NCBI GenBank assembly: GCA_021234155.1
Contig: JAJEKV010000066.1
Location: 5,926,800 to 5,990,799, forward strand
Source of the DNA: Isoetes taiwanensis
Taxonomy: Eukaryota; Streptophyta; Lycopodiopsida; Isoetales; Isoetaceae
Reading direction: 5' to 3'
Length of the DNA: 64,000 nucleotides
In this document: one piece after another, positions 10,985 to 23,670 of the stretch
How the letters are laid out: every line of letters starts with the position of its first letter
Position numbering within the stretch: the first letter of the stretch is position 1
Notes under the pieces: model-generated
The model's input: only the letters and a program-made list of their open reading frames with translations
What the model was told of the DNA's origin: nothing
Database searches by the model: none
Made by a program: the position numbers and the translations under genes

Positions 10985-13000
10985 CCACAATCTTTAAATT
11001 ATTTTGTAAATATTGGTGTGCTATGATCCTGTAGGCCAGTAGCGAATATCTTGATGCCTGTAGCTTCTTAGAGATCACTGAGGCCCCATGTTTTTGTTTT
11101 CATATATGTTTTCTCTTGGAAGTGCTATGTTCTACAGGTTATGGTCCACTAAGGACCAATGTTGTGTTTTGCCTAAATATTATTTTAAGTGTCACTTGAA
11201 AGACTACGATCCTAAACGATGATCATATATGATCTATCTATGTAATTACCGACCTAAATATATTTGATTTGGTAACTTAATTCTTTCAGTACTTTAACCA
11301 CTTAACCCCAGTGATTTGGACAACATTATTCTTGGGGGGGAGGGGGAGGGGGATGTGGCGTTCCACATATTTATATGATATACATATAAATATCATGACA
11401 CATCACCTTGGGTATTGGGGCCATGGATTAAATTGAAGGGTTTAAGTTAGCTATGTTAAAATGTCACCTAATTAAGCTAATTAATAACTAATCACCTAAC
11501 TAAGTATTATTAATTAGTATAATTAGACCATCAAGGTGAGGCCATCTAGACCAACTTGACTTGCCTAGGATACTTGCCCATCCGAGAGGCAACCAAGTGG
11601 GTCATCAACCCCAATTTTGGTCAAATAGATCTGGGAGGATTTGCTTGTTAATCAGACTAGCTAGATGGAAACTTTAAGAGATAATGGCTCTAGCCAAGGC
11701 ACAGGTTAGTACTTAGATAGTTTGAGCTTCTAGCTAATCCTTGTATGTGTAGTTGTATGATTAATCTCTATTTCATGTTCTACTTGGGATTATGGATGGA
11801 TGTATATATGATGGTTGTTCTTGTTTTGTTCCTCCTGTGTTGTGGGAGCTAAGGGGGGTAGAGACCTAAAGGCCATCTAGCAGTAGAGATGCTCCCTGTT
11901 AGAACCCCTTAAATCCCGTTAATTGCGGCCTGTGCACAAGAGCTCTCCTGGCTAGGGATGGTGTGCCACGGTCGAGCACCATACAACAGATGTGGTGGTG
12001 AAGTGTAGGTGGAACCTTGCCTAGCATGGCTACAATGATTCCTATAGTGTGCTAAGCTTATCGTTGGTCACTGCGTGTGAGCCAGCTATAGGTCTGACAC
12101 ACTTGGGTCGGAGGATACATACCTATAGGGGCGTCCTGGACTTGATGGGCACGACTGAGGTCGGCCTATAGATTTTGGGGGGTAAGCCAGGTACGGATGC
12201 CTGGGCGCCAGTGATGCCATGGTCGTCTAGGCACCCATGGAACCATCGTGCCCTGGGGGGATTCGTTCCTTTCCTACCTTATTGGACTGGGAAGATGCAA
12301 CCTGGAGTAGTCTCATAGGGTTATTCCATGGGATTACAGCTCCGGAAGACTACAACCATGCCATATCATATTCCAGCTTATCTGCAAAGTGTGCATAGGA
12401 GGGGCGGATGGGGTGGACTACCCTAGCCATTGTTCTATGTCAGCCAATGTCAATGTCATTATTTTGTCTATTGTTATTTGGAGGCCCTCATCATCAGTTG
12501 AACCCCTTGAGTCTGAGCCCGGGTTAGAACCTTCATTTCCAATGCATTTCTTATGTATATTGATATTATGAGTCAGCGCCTTGATGATAGATGGGCCACC
12601 TCTCGTAGTGGTATATTATTGTGTATATTGTGCGAGGTGCTAACATGTATGTACGCATCCGCTATATAGAATTTCTCATAGAAGGCGTGGGACAAATGAC
12701 ACCTCCATGCCCTTCACCTAGACACGTGGCCATCACAAGTGGTTCAAGTTAGACGGAGGGCCTTTCTGTGGTAATTGGGTTGCCATCCGTATTTATACGA
12801 TGGGAGTATCCTATAGGTTTGGGGAGCATCATAGTACATTTCATCAAGGCTCAAAGACTTGGTGCTATAAATGAGATGGTTGTCCATATTATATCAAAAA
12901 TCTAGTAATAGAACACAAGAATTTCTCCAAATGTAAAGAATGTGAGGTCAAGAAGTCTTGATCAAGGTGTCATTAGTCGTCGTTTCTATCTCTCTTTAGA
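10985..13000. other. non-coding region with G-run
   Basis: No gene recognised. 11,334-11,352 has G-runs of 7, 5 and 5 separated by single A. 11,830-12,900 is moderately GC-rich with many stops and could be an old LTR-type element, but no LTR ends, PBS or pol motif was found. Confidence 0.25.
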
Positions 13001-15480
13001 CAACTTTTCGATTTCAATTGTTTGGGATTATTTATCTTACATTGTGACTTGCTTTTTCCATGGTAATCAGTTCAAATTTCTCAATATATATTTTTTGGTC
13101 GTTGTGTTGCTATTTAAATGGCCATTGGTTCAACTCTATCAATACACAATTTCAGGTCTAATTGTTAGATAGGTGGTCCAATTTAGCTGGGCCTTTCATT
13201 TCTTTTGTACATACCCAGATTTGTTCTATTTAGTCAGGTCGTTTGCTTTTAGGGATTTAGATTTCAATCTTGCTAGTGACTATGAGTGTTGAGCATTTCT
13301 GTTTTTATTGCATTCTGTGCACCTTAAATTTGAATTTGTAAAGACAAGGATTTATTTTTATAGCTCCTAAATCGTTTAAAGAGACGTGTATTTGTTCTGG
13401 AGCTCCTAAGTCATTTGCATTCTCCATGGTAAGTTTTGCCATTGCCTTTCATAAATTAATCTTTATGTTCTCTAGGGTTAGTGGGGGCTTTGCATATGAA
13501 CCATCACTTTTAAATGAGAACATTTCGATCTTCACAATAGATTTGCACCATGGTTTTATTTTCAGCAACATGCATTGGTTTTTGTCTTATACGAGCATTG
13601 GTCCACCCTTAGGTTTTTGCATATGGTACTGTTCATTCCATTCTTGGAGATTTTTTGTTTCAAACTTCACTCATGTTTATTTATCTATGTTTTTATAAAT
13701 TTGATAGAGCACTACTAACTAGTCTTTGTAAATATTATTTGTTTTAATGTCTACTGGAATAATGGCCTTGGCTTTGAGATATTATTTTTTTGATTTTTAA
13801 CTTACATATCCTTAAATTCATTTTTGCATAACATTAGCATCAGATGCATCTTGGCCATAGTCCTTTTGGTTCCTCTAAATCCATTGTCCAGTTTACCTGA
13901 TCCAGTTACTCTACCTCCCACCTCCCTGATATTAGCTTATTTTGTTCATTCCATTGATAGATTGGTTAACATTTCAAGGTTCTTGTATTGGCCATGTTTA
14001 TCCCAAGTTGCTTTTTTAAAGTGCATTATTCTTTATTCCATTTAGTCATATGTGGATTATTTGTTCTATTCGTTCCGTTTGCTTTAGTGGCATTTTATAT
14101 TTTGGTCCCTTACTTCTTTCTAATATCTTTGACATGCTTCTCCCGACTTTACGCTTCGATGGGCTGTTTCTGCCCTTTGATATTTTTGTCAGATCATTCT
14201 TCTTGAAATGTGCTCCATGCAAGTTTACTATTTCACTTTCTGTTTTTCTAGATTTTTGGATTGACCTTGTTTTTCTATTGTATAGTTCGAAGTCATATAG
14301 TTGGTCTTATTTATTGCTTCACAATAGAGTTTGATAGGCAGTGCATGGTTATTCTTTTATTTGCTCACTATATTAATATGCATCTTGATCGGCCCTTTAA
14401 GATAATTTTATTTTTCTGGACGTTATGATTTGATCATGACATCCTTCAAGTTGTTCCAAGGGTATCACTTTTCACTTGCTTTATTTTTGGTGGTTCCTTT
14501 TTTGTCAAATTGCTCTACTCCATGTTGGTCCATTTTTTGTTGCTCCCCCAGTCTCATTGATCACATTAAACTCTGCTCCATCCATTTCACTCCATTTGAC
14601 TGGTCGGCTTTACTAGCAATATCCACTTTGGTTGGTCGGCTTTATTGGCATTTGCTCCTTTTGGCTAGTCGGCTATACTGGCAGTTTTTGGCATTTTTTT
14701 CTCGTATCCTTTTTACTCTTATTTGTGCTGACGGTTCCTTTGCCCCTTTTTTCCCTACTCATCCTAGTTGCTCCATTTGTTGATTTTGTTCCTCTGTTTA
14801 TCCATTTGCTCCAGCTCCTTCCTTTATCATATCCTATTTATTGTTATTTCACCTCTTCCATTGTTTGAGTTCTTATGTTTCTTATTTGTTTGTTTCCTTC
14901 ACTTTTTCAACTCTCCTCCTCATTTGCCTTCATTCTCTTGGCTCTGTGGGCATCCATTTATCATCCTTTTTCTCTTTGCTCTGCTTATCCCGATTATTCC
15001 ATTGGTCTTACTTCACGATTTCTTCTTTGTTTGTCTTCTATTCCTGATCTATTCTAGTCGTCTCAATTTGCTCTTTCCTCCCTGCATTTCACTTTGTACC
15101 CATTTTTTTCCTAGTCTTTCTAGTTTGCTGCTTCTCTATTGAGATAGATTCCTCTTCCATTGGCTAAGTGGGGTTTCATAGGACCCATTCTAGGAATGCC
15201 ACAGTTATCTATTGCGATAGCAATAGAATCAACATTCCTTGGATGGGGATGCCCTATGTTGAATCTCCTATTTATATTGCCTTCTTCCTCATTTCCAGTC
15301 GTTGGCATTCTCTTGAGCTCCTTTCCTTTCTGCTCATGTTTTGCTCCACAAATTCCCCCCCTCTATCATATCTGAGCTTGTCAGTTCTCGTGTTGCTTTA
15401 TTTCCTATTAGGCAATTAGTCATCTTTACGTCTGTCTATTATCTATACTTCTCAAGCCGCCCTGTAGCCTCTGATTTCCT
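13000..15480. other. T-rich non-coding tract
   Basis: Strong excess of T on the plus strand over about 2.5 kb. This creates many overlapping Phe/Leu-rich open frames of up to 124 codons that are not genes. A short repeat, (G)GTCGGCTTTA or a variant every 32-34 bases, occurs at 14,602, 14,634 and 14,667. Confidence 0.4.
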
Positions 15481-15740
15481 CCATCTTTTCTTTCGAAAGT
15501 GCATCTATTCTTATTTATCGGCATTGGAGCCTCTGAGGCATATTATCATTTCATTCTTTTTCAGTATAGCATTGTAGCCCCCGAGATAAAATTCTTTTTC
15601 ACCTTCTCTCGACATGGCAATCTAACCTCCGAGGCAGTACTAATTGGATGTTTTTCTGCGACGGTCATTTCGTGGATGGCTCTCAATTGGTCCGCTGTTG
15701 TCTCTTTCTTAATGTTGCCCTGAAGCCTCCGAGTCTTACT
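15460..15740. repeat. recurring GCCTCYGAGGC-type motif
   Basis: AGCCTCTGAGGC, AGCCCCCGAG, AACCTCCGAGGC and AAGCCTCCGAG recur at about 15,527, 15,573, 15,625 and 15,722, with a weaker copy at 15,461. The core is close to a palindrome. The spacing is irregular (about 47-97 bases). Confidence 0.4.
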
Positions 15741-15939
15741 ATGTATATTTTTTATGTTGCGCATTGGTGCACATTCTTGCTTAAAACATCTAACTCCCGA
15801 CGACATTCTTGCTTGAGGCATCTGGTTATTTTCTTTTCAGCCCTGACTCTACGGGTTATTTTTTGGATCGTGTGGTTGTCAAGATATGTGGTATCGTGCT
15901 TCAACTATTTATTTAATACTGTCTCTATTCGGATTCGGG

Positions 15940-16110
15940 CACTGCGGGCATTCCTCAACAGTGTTGGCGGTCGTTTCTCATTAGGTTTTTCCTCGAAAAC
16001 CCTACGGGATTTTTCATCTCGATGAAAAGCGGTCGCTAGTTTTTCTCATCTTTGCATAGAGCAAGCAACGGAAAACCATCTTTTATCTCGTATTTTTTAG
16101 TTTTCCCGTG
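15940..16110 (+). other. possible LINE 3' UTR fragment
   Basis: 15,995-16,015 has GAAAACCC, a TAC loop and GGGATTTTTC, resembling the 3' hairpin of the LINE copies at 29,695 and 59,291. The preceding GTTTTTCCTC matches their GTTTTTCCCTC context. The downstream part is only vaguely similar and there is no simple-repeat tail, so this may be a very old copy or coincidence. Confidence 0.3.
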
Positions 16111-16856
16111 CTTTCGCTGATTGTCTAGTTTCAGAGCATTTAATTTTGATTTTTTTTTTTTAAACCTCTAGTAAGGGAATCAATTTGAACTCATTGATTT
16201 TACAAAGCTCAATGATAATATCACTTCACCACCAATTGGTTTTTCCATAGAACCCATCCTAGGAATGCGCTTCTCATACATGGATCCATTAATGTGATTG
16301 AGCAAGAAATCATTATAAAGAAGTACATACAAGGATGTACCAATATGAGGACATCATTGTTCTTAAGCAAGAAATCATCATAAGGAAGTACATGATGGGG
16401 GTGAATATTTTAAAGAAAAGCCCTAGAATTCCAACCAAGAGCTTGGAAAGTACTTTTGTTGCGTGTTGTCAAATATTCTACTGTAGCTTATACGTCCTAT
16501 TGTTTGTGCACAGGGTTGAGATTCAATGTTAAGTTCAGTGTAGGGCATGCCTAATGATCTCCTCTATTATCAACTTGTAAATAGTCCTATTAACAAGCTT
16601 GCAAATAGTTTGGAGTGACCAGTTGGCAAAGAAAGGAGCTATGAAAAACTCATACATCCTTTTTCTTTTTCAAGTGGGTTGGGATTTAATGTTGGGCCAG
16701 TGCAGGGTGCACCTCTTGACTTGCTCTATTCAACCACCTTGCGCATGAATTGGTAAAGGAAAATAAGTTACAAAGGACTGTGTCCTTGATGGGCTGAAAT
16801 CCAACATTAAAATGCCTATTGACTTATTAGCTCCACAACCATGCACATAGCCTTGG

Positions 16857-16912
16857 GAAGGAAGGAAGGAAGGTTCTTTTATCGTCCGCAGAGGCCAATC
16901 GACCTATGGGAC
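16857..16912 (-). mobile_element. extreme 5'-truncated LINE 3' end (copy D)
   Basis: On the minus strand the sequence GTCCCATAGGTCGATTGG, then CTCTGCGGACGATAAAAG and a CTTC repeat, matches the last bases of the LINE at 29,760-29,831. Only about 40 bases of 3' UTR plus the tail were inserted, consistent with abortive target-primed reverse transcription. It belongs to the CTTC-tail type. Confidence 0.7.
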
Positions 16913-17151
16913 TACCTATGATTGAGCACGTGGTTACAGAAAGAGGAGGGATGTGCAATCCTTAAAAAACCATAATCCTCAAAGGTAAGAACTTGTTTAT
17001 GCTTGTTTGGCATAAGTAGGTGCCCAATTTGTAGTTTTACACAAACTCTAATTACATTGGTATAAGATGGCATCCATGTCTTGCAACATGTCAATGCAAA
17101 ATCCCTCTTAAGATACTTATGCATCACACCATAACTCCTAGGATTTTGTCC

Positions 17152-17255
17152 CAACATGGCAACTGGAGAGCTCGTTCCATTTGCGGAATGGAAAGTGGGT
17201 CTTTGATTCCGCTCAAGAGGTAATCAACAGGTATTCCTCCCCAGTTGCCATGTTG
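17152..17255. repeat. 15-bp perfect inverted repeat
   Basis: CAACATGGCAACTGG at 17,152-17,166 is the exact reverse complement of CCAGTTGCCATGTTG at 17,241-17,255, with a 74-base spacer. It could be a small foldback element. No target duplication was identified. Confidence 0.6.
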
Positions 17256-17288
17256 TGTGGGGATGAAACTTGGTCACCGATTCCAGAC

Positions 17289-17374
17289 CGCCCTCCCCCG
17301 CCTCCGCCCCAAGTAGACCCCCGAATCTGCCTCCCGCCCATCCCCGCCATACATCATAGCAAAAAAAAAAAAAA
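17289..17374. other. C-rich tract followed by poly(A)
   Basis: A C-rich stretch (CCCTCCCCCGCCTCCGCCCC and more) followed within a few bases by about 15 A residues. It may be the end of a retroposed sequence. No 5' end recognised. Confidence 0.3.
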
Positions 17375-17828
17375 AGAGTCAATTTAATCTCTTGTGCTAT
17401 TATTAATCGCAACCTCTAGATTCCTTGTGCATAGAAATTTCAAGATGTCTTGCAAGATAATGTTGATTATTTTTATCAAGATCTTGCATGTGAGGGTTTC
17501 AAGGGAAAAAGATTTCACAGTCCAAATTATCTAGATGGACAACTTCTACATCATATGATAATAATGCATAGAATGTATGAGGTGGACTCGCACATCTAAC
17601 CTATCGAATGTTGGATGCCTGTAAAGGCAATGGTACAAGAAAATAGGTTTCTTGTTGAAAAACAATGCAAAGTACTTGCTGCAGTAACATGGATGGGAAA
17701 GTTTTCTTATTCTATTCTATTCTATTCTTAAAGAAAGCATTCGCATGAAGAGATTTTATTTAATAAGAGGATGTGGAAGATGAGGTTAAAAAATATAAAT
17801 CTTAATATGTTGACTATAGCTTTTATAT

Positions 17829-18190
17829 GTGAAATGAACATGTTGGTGGTTCAACGACAGTTTAAATGCAACTTCTTGGCAGGTGTTGGCCCAAAAGGGT
17901 GCCACAGAAATAAGCCACAATGAAGATGTTATTTGGTTCAGCAACAATTCAAATGCAACTTCTTGACAGGTGTTGGCCCAAAAGTGTGACACAAAAATAA
18001 ACCACAAAGAACGAAAAAAGGGAAGAAGGGGAGGGGGGTGTGTGGGGGCATAGAGAGATAGATGTGGAGTTGCAGTTGAGAGGGGATGTGAAATGAACAT
18101 GTTGGTGGTTCAATGACAGTTCAAATGCAACTTCTTGACAGGTGTTGGGCTGGAAGGGTGCCACAGAAATAAGCCACAAAGAAGGAATGA
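17829..18190. repeat. three-unit degenerate repeat
   Basis: Units at about 17,829, 17,936 and 18,088 share AAATGCAACTTCTTG, CAGGTGTTGG and ACAGAAATAAGCCACAA. Units 1 and 3 also share GTGAAATGAACATGTTGGTG. A further pair, ACATGCTAGCAAG with TATAAACAATGGAG, recurs at about 18,206 and 18,456. Open minus-strand frames across this block are products of the repeats. Confidence 0.7.
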
Positions 18191-18499
18191 GCAGAGGAGC
18201 GTGCGACATGCTAGCAAGGAACATGTGCTTCCTCGGTATAAACAATGGAGGACGTGTGATATGAGAAAATAAGGACCACATAGAAATCTCACATGGGGTG
18301 GTCTTTGAGTTTATGTTAATTTACAATATACGAAAACCACATGAGGACTGTATAATTCACTGGCAAGTCTGATTTACACTGTACCCATCAACTCTGAGGC
18401 ACAATAAACTCCGAGAGATAGATAAGTCTATAGATAGAGGGAAGAGGGGCATGGGACATGCTAGCAAGAAAGCGGTGCTTCAGTATAAACAATGGAGTT

Positions 18500-19330
18500 G
18501 AGTTTTATTTATGTTAATATTTACAATTATTATTTACAATAATAAAAAAATAGTATGTGCAAATATCGTAATCGTATCAACAGATAAGAACCCGGGTTTA
18601 CAGTGGCGACAAATAATGTGAAAGGGCCACGTTGCCTCTGTTAGGTTAAGCATTCGCTGTTGGCTGGTCTATTTAAAGATTCGCGCGCGCAGAATTGGCA
18701 TTTCCGGAGTCAATGTCACAACCAAGCCGGATTTAACAAATTTTTGCTCGCATTCGGTGGATGATTTTGATTGCTCATCTACTGCTGATGATGTGTGTAA
18801 GCCTTTTTTTCCAGTGCATTGAAGAGGCTCTCGCTTTTTTTTGAAGTACCTTCTCTGCACAGTTCCGGCAGATCTTCAGTCCCGTCTTGTTGGCAGCCCC
18901 CCATTTATTTTGCTGCCGTAAAATTGGATTAAAAAAACTATATTTTAACATCCACCAACACTAGATTAACATATGGGCCGTAGCGTTTTGAGTAAAATTT
19001 TAGTCCTGCACAGGCTATCATAGTGTGCTTCCACAAAGTGGCTATAGCATAATTGTTGAGCCATTGTCAAGCATATGTAAATGCTCCAAACAAACGCTCT
19101 CATGTTCTATACTCTACTCAAGTCGGATCTGATGTACCTTTTTAGGGCAAGTCATCTGATATTTCTTGATATTTCTGTGGTGGTGCGTAGAGGAATACAA
19201 TAGGGTTATCCCTTGGCAGAAGTGCTATCCCAGCTTTTTTATGTGGCTACCTTAGATGGCATCATCTAAGGTTTGCCAATGGTTGATGGATCTCAAGAGG
19301 TGTATAGTTGGTATACATATGAGAATCTTC
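18500..19330. other. unassigned stretch
   Basis: AT-rich except for 18,600-18,900. A 63-codon minus-strand frame at 18,669-18,860 is unrecognised. Confidence 0.2.
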
Positions 19331-19344
19331 ACAGTTAGCATCAG

Positions 19345-19665
19345 GGGTCAAAGTGCACTGCTTCTGGAAGTTAGACAATCCTATCCCTTCTTGTATTTTG
19401 GACTACTCTGAAAGGTACTTCCACATCGGAAGACCAGGAGGCTACACAGTGGTCAAAATGTATTGTTTGTGGACGTCAGCAGTCCTATTCCTTCTTGTAT
19501 TTTGGACTACCCTGGAAGGTACATCCACATTGTAAGACCAAGAGGCTACACATTGGTCAAAGTGCATTGGTTGTGGACGTTAGACAGTCCTATTCCATCT
19601 TGTATTTTGGACTACCCCAAGAAGGTACTTACATATCGCAAGACCGGGAGGCTACTCAGTACTGG
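19345..19665 (+). repeat. minisatellite, three units of about 105 bp
   Basis: CTTGTATTTTGGACTAC occurs at 19,390, 19,494 and 19,599. Each unit also carries GGTCAAA near the start and AAGACC-GGAGGCTAC near the end. The repeated peptide frames across it (around YFGLP) reflect the repeat, not a gene. Confidence 0.8.
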
Positions 19666-20433
19666 CTGTTACAAAAATTTTGTACAAAAGTTTAGTTCAT
19701 GTGATATTGTAATACAAGAAAAAGTGCCCAGCATTGCTAGCTTTTTGTTGGGCATTAAGCTCAAAATTTTTAAAATATGAATTTTATTTTTTAAAGGCCA
19801 TGATTAGACGATGCTGGATCATGTTACACATGTACAAAATCAACACCATATAGTACATTGTCTTAAATCTTATAGTATTTCGCAAACTGTGTTATACAAC
19901 ATACCAAAACTTGTACAGGCATACCCCACAAACGAGGATCTCTATGTACGGTCTCGATCGAGGAATAAAAGGCATATATGCTCATCCAACAGCTCTCGAT
20001 ACCCGGAGTCACCCCCCGTGTGAATATGCACCCAAACCAAAGGGAGAATTTTATTTTTAAGTGTGGAATGCAATGGTTTGTATTAATTAATGTTAATGGT
20101 AGTTATGTGTTAGTAGTTATACTAAAAAACTTTTTGGGCCCTTCGGCCCTAATAAAAGAAAACAAAACCAAATAAACAAACAAGCAATTTATAACAATAC
20201 AACATATACAAAAAGTTTAGGGCCTATAGAATATAAAAATCATAAAAACAATGCAAATGAAAACGTGTACACAACGGGGTTTTGATGGGATCAAATGGGA
20301 ATTTCTAGCATAAAAACAGGGACACCCTTGTTATTATGCTAGATATTTATAGTAGGATTACACACTCCAAGAATTGCGAGCACACATCTAAAGATAAAAA
20401 AATATCTTAAAACATATGATACCTGACAACCTG

Positions 20434-20556
20434 TATCTTTAATATGCATATAAACTATGTACACCACAATGCCAATGTGGAGGTATAGCTTCAACCTATA
20501 TCTTTAATATGCATATAAACTATGTACACCACAATGCCAATGTGGAGGTATAGCTA
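20434..20556 (+). repeat. recent 65-bp tandem duplication
   Basis: 57 bases starting TATCTTTAATATGCATATAA at 20,434 recur without change at 20,499. Near-identity against the heavily decayed background means this is a young event. Confidence 0.9.
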
Positions 20557-20559
20557 CGA

Positions 20560-23540
20560 ATCATAGTTCTGCAGCTTTAAATTCCATATTGCACGTAGTC
20601 ATATATGGTTGCTCAAAGCTTCCTCACACTAATTTCAAATAGCCTAGAAATCAATGTGTCATCAGTGTGTGACCAATATGCTTTGTTTTGCTATTCGTGC
20701 ATAGCAAATTGCTGGTCCACCATTTGAGATACTGCTTAGTAATTTGCATTATTAAACTTCACATTTGTCAAGATTGCGCCAAATTTCAACCTAATAATAG
20801 AAACCAAACAGCTCAAAATAATTTTGGATAAACCATGAAGGCACACAAGATGGTGCCCAGTCCTCCTAAATTAGAATGAGGCTTCTAAGATAGTACAATT
20901 CATAATTCAATGGCTATAACATTGCCATATTGTTGTTCCACCGTAAAACCAAGTAGGAAGAAATCTTGTTCAAAAAGACATAAACAGATTTCTAATGTTA
21001 CCTCCTTAGGATCCAAAGAATCCTGATTGTAACAGATTCCATTCCAATGGTATTAGCATGCCTTGGAGCTGCAACATTCTATCTTTGTCTACCAATTGCC
21101 ATGGAATTGAATCATAAGATCTGTGGATAGCCAACGTTAGAGCTTTGTCCATAACCAAGTGGTTCTCCTGCTAACACTCAACAGTACAAGTCTGCAGTCA
21201 TCATATCATCGTTGTCAAGGACCCTTCTCATGATTAAGTCTGCATGCATACAGGAGATTGTCCATAACAAGCTGGCCTTGCATTAGTGGGTAATTGGCTC
21301 TTCTGCTACCGAAGTCAATACAAGCCTGCATCATCAACATCATGGCCATCAACATCATCGCCATCATAATACAAACATATGCTGTCATAATTTGCCTTAT
21401 TCACTCCCATATGTCAAGATGTACCCGTACAAAATTATGCAAAGCAGAAAGAGATAAAAGCCAAGCTTTATAAAGTCGTATTTTTTCTCATAAGCAAGCT
21501 TATCAAATATCTCAGTAACATCCAGTAAATGCTGCCTTCTTCTGTACCTGTAAAACACCTGAAAGTTCTTAGTAACAACATTGGATTTAAACTTGTTAAA
21601 ACCATTCTGACTTGTAAAGCATACAAATGAATGAGAATTCCTCTTAAAAAGAACCCATTTTTAAGACAAATAAGTATAAAGACTATCTTGGCTACACCAT
21701 CCCTGTTGCATCGCCAGACTCCAGAACCCTGAAACATTAGGGATGATTAAAGCATCCAGCAGCAACAAAAACATTTGCAGGCTTGTTGCTTTGACTACCA
21801 AATTAAAGAAGCAAGCCTTAACATCCTCTGCAGCTATGGCCGTGAATATCTAGCATAATATCTGTTTATAAGGGAATCTACCTTCCCTTAAGCTCCAAAA
21901 ATTAGAGCATTGAAGGATTCGCCAGACTATGGAAGCCGAATGATTCTTGCAAATAGAAGATTGGATATGGCACTGGTCAGATTGTGCCTGTAAAGAAGAA
22001 CAAAGAAGAACTGCTGCTTCTGGACGCGGCCGCTTCTTCGCTGATAGCAACAGAAAACCCTAACCTCATGGTCCTCGATCCTTGCATGTAAAAAAACAAT
22101 AGTTTCTTAGGAATATAGAACCCTAAAATATCAAAATATTGCATGTTCAAGGGGTTAACCATTGAAAAATAGGATGAAAATTTATTATAACGTATGCGCA
22201 CTCTAGATATACGCATTAGTATGTCCCATGAAATACGACAATCGTATGAAAACCATAGGGAAAAAGGTACAAAAATACAAGGGAAACCCCCTGTTATTAT
22301 GCTAGATATTCACATTATTCACAAAAAAAAGGCTGAGGAATTGAAAATCAAATATTTTGAGAAACAAATATACAAAAATTGTTATTGTTATACTTCGATG
22401 TTATTTTAAAAAGCATTTCATGTACAATGTGTGCACTTGACGAGGATATATATTTACTTGGGGTAGTTAACCTTCTTTGTCTATATTAAAAATAATTCAT
22501 CAAATTCAAGGGATTCAGAATAACCATAAAATATCTTGCAGAATGTATTTTAACACCAACCATCTGCACTTTGTGATAGTATATATATTACACGATGTAT
22601 TTTAACTTAGATATAGGTGATGATAGACTATATTATGTATTGAAATCACTCTACTCGTTAATTAGGACGCTTATCTCCTCCGATCCTTTTTAGCTAAGCC
22701 TCAATAAAAAACTTTTGGATAAGCACGACCTGGTACTGTGCTGCACCTAATGCAAATTTTAGACAAACTTTCCATCACGAGGCGATGTTTCTTTATCTGC
22801 ATCTGAAGTATAAAGTGGCAACATCATATTATACAGGCAAAAACTTAAATGTTTGAATTGCTTATAGTTTCAACAATGCCAAGTTACCATGCAGATGTGA
22901 TTTTATGCTTCTATTAGGAATCAATTCATACACCAAACAGTGAGTGCAACCTCTTGTGCATATTCCTATAAGTTTGGCTAAATTGTGGTGATGCATACAG
23001 CTAAGCATCTCTATCTCAGCTACTAATTCACGACCCATGATAAGTTTAACTTATAATGTTGAATATCACTTCTCTTAAAAGCCTAATCCATACCAAATCT
23101 TTTTGTCATTGAGGAAGCAATAGTAGGATCTGCAACCATAACTGGTTGACTATGGCATTTGATCATTATCAACCAAACAAATCCAACACCTATGACACCT
23201 CAAATGGTGCATAATAAGGCAATGAGGTTTAGAACTCATCTCATGGATGTCATAGAGAGCCAACGATACACAAAATCAATAGTGGAAGTCCGTTGGTGAT
23301 GCGTGAAGCTTCGAAATGCGAATAACGTTGTAAGAAGACGACTCCTTATTTGCTGAAAAACCAATACCTTTTAGCATTTTCATGCATTAGATGAAGCTAC
23401 TTTAATTGAGAATGTTCTTTTAAACAGTGGGCAAATTGTTCATAATAAGGAAATGCACCAACACAACATTATAGTTTTTGTGGCCGATATAAGGTACTCG
23501 TAGAGGCACTTGGCTTTTGTGCGCTTGGCAAAAAATCTGA
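20560..23540. other. unassigned AT-rich stretch
   Basis: No gene supported. A minus-strand frame starting at 22,069 (MRLGFSVAISEEAAAS) overlaps a telo-box-like AAAACCCTAA at 22,054-22,063 and is Ser-rich. It could be the 5' end of a lost plant gene, but no further exon was recognised. Confidence 0.25.
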
Positions 23541-23555
23541 AAGAATAAAAGATGT

Positions 23556-23670
23556 GAGCATATGTAGAAGCACAATTGTAGAGCACTAATCGAACTGATA
23601 AGATTCTTAAAGGAAAGAAGGCCATGAGCATATGTAGAACCATAATTGTAAAGCACTAATTGAACATCTT
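23556..23670. repeat. 70-bp tandem duplication
   Basis: GAGCATATGTAGAA begins at 23,556 and again at 23,626, each followed by CATAATTGTA or CACAATTGTA and AGCACTAAT. Second unit partial. Confidence 0.65.

Noticed and set aside
11830-12900. Possible LTR retrotransposon
   Set aside because: GC content and texture suggest an old element, but no PBS, LTR ends or pol motif could be found.
13000-15600. Many Phe/Leu-rich open frames that look like membrane proteins
   Set aside because: They overlap in all plus-strand frames and follow from the T-rich composition. No domain or splice structure supports them.
17694-17732. TTCTA repeats like the tail of the second LINE family
   Set aside because: The preceding sequence shows no similarity to that LINE's 3' UTR; treated as a simple microsatellite.
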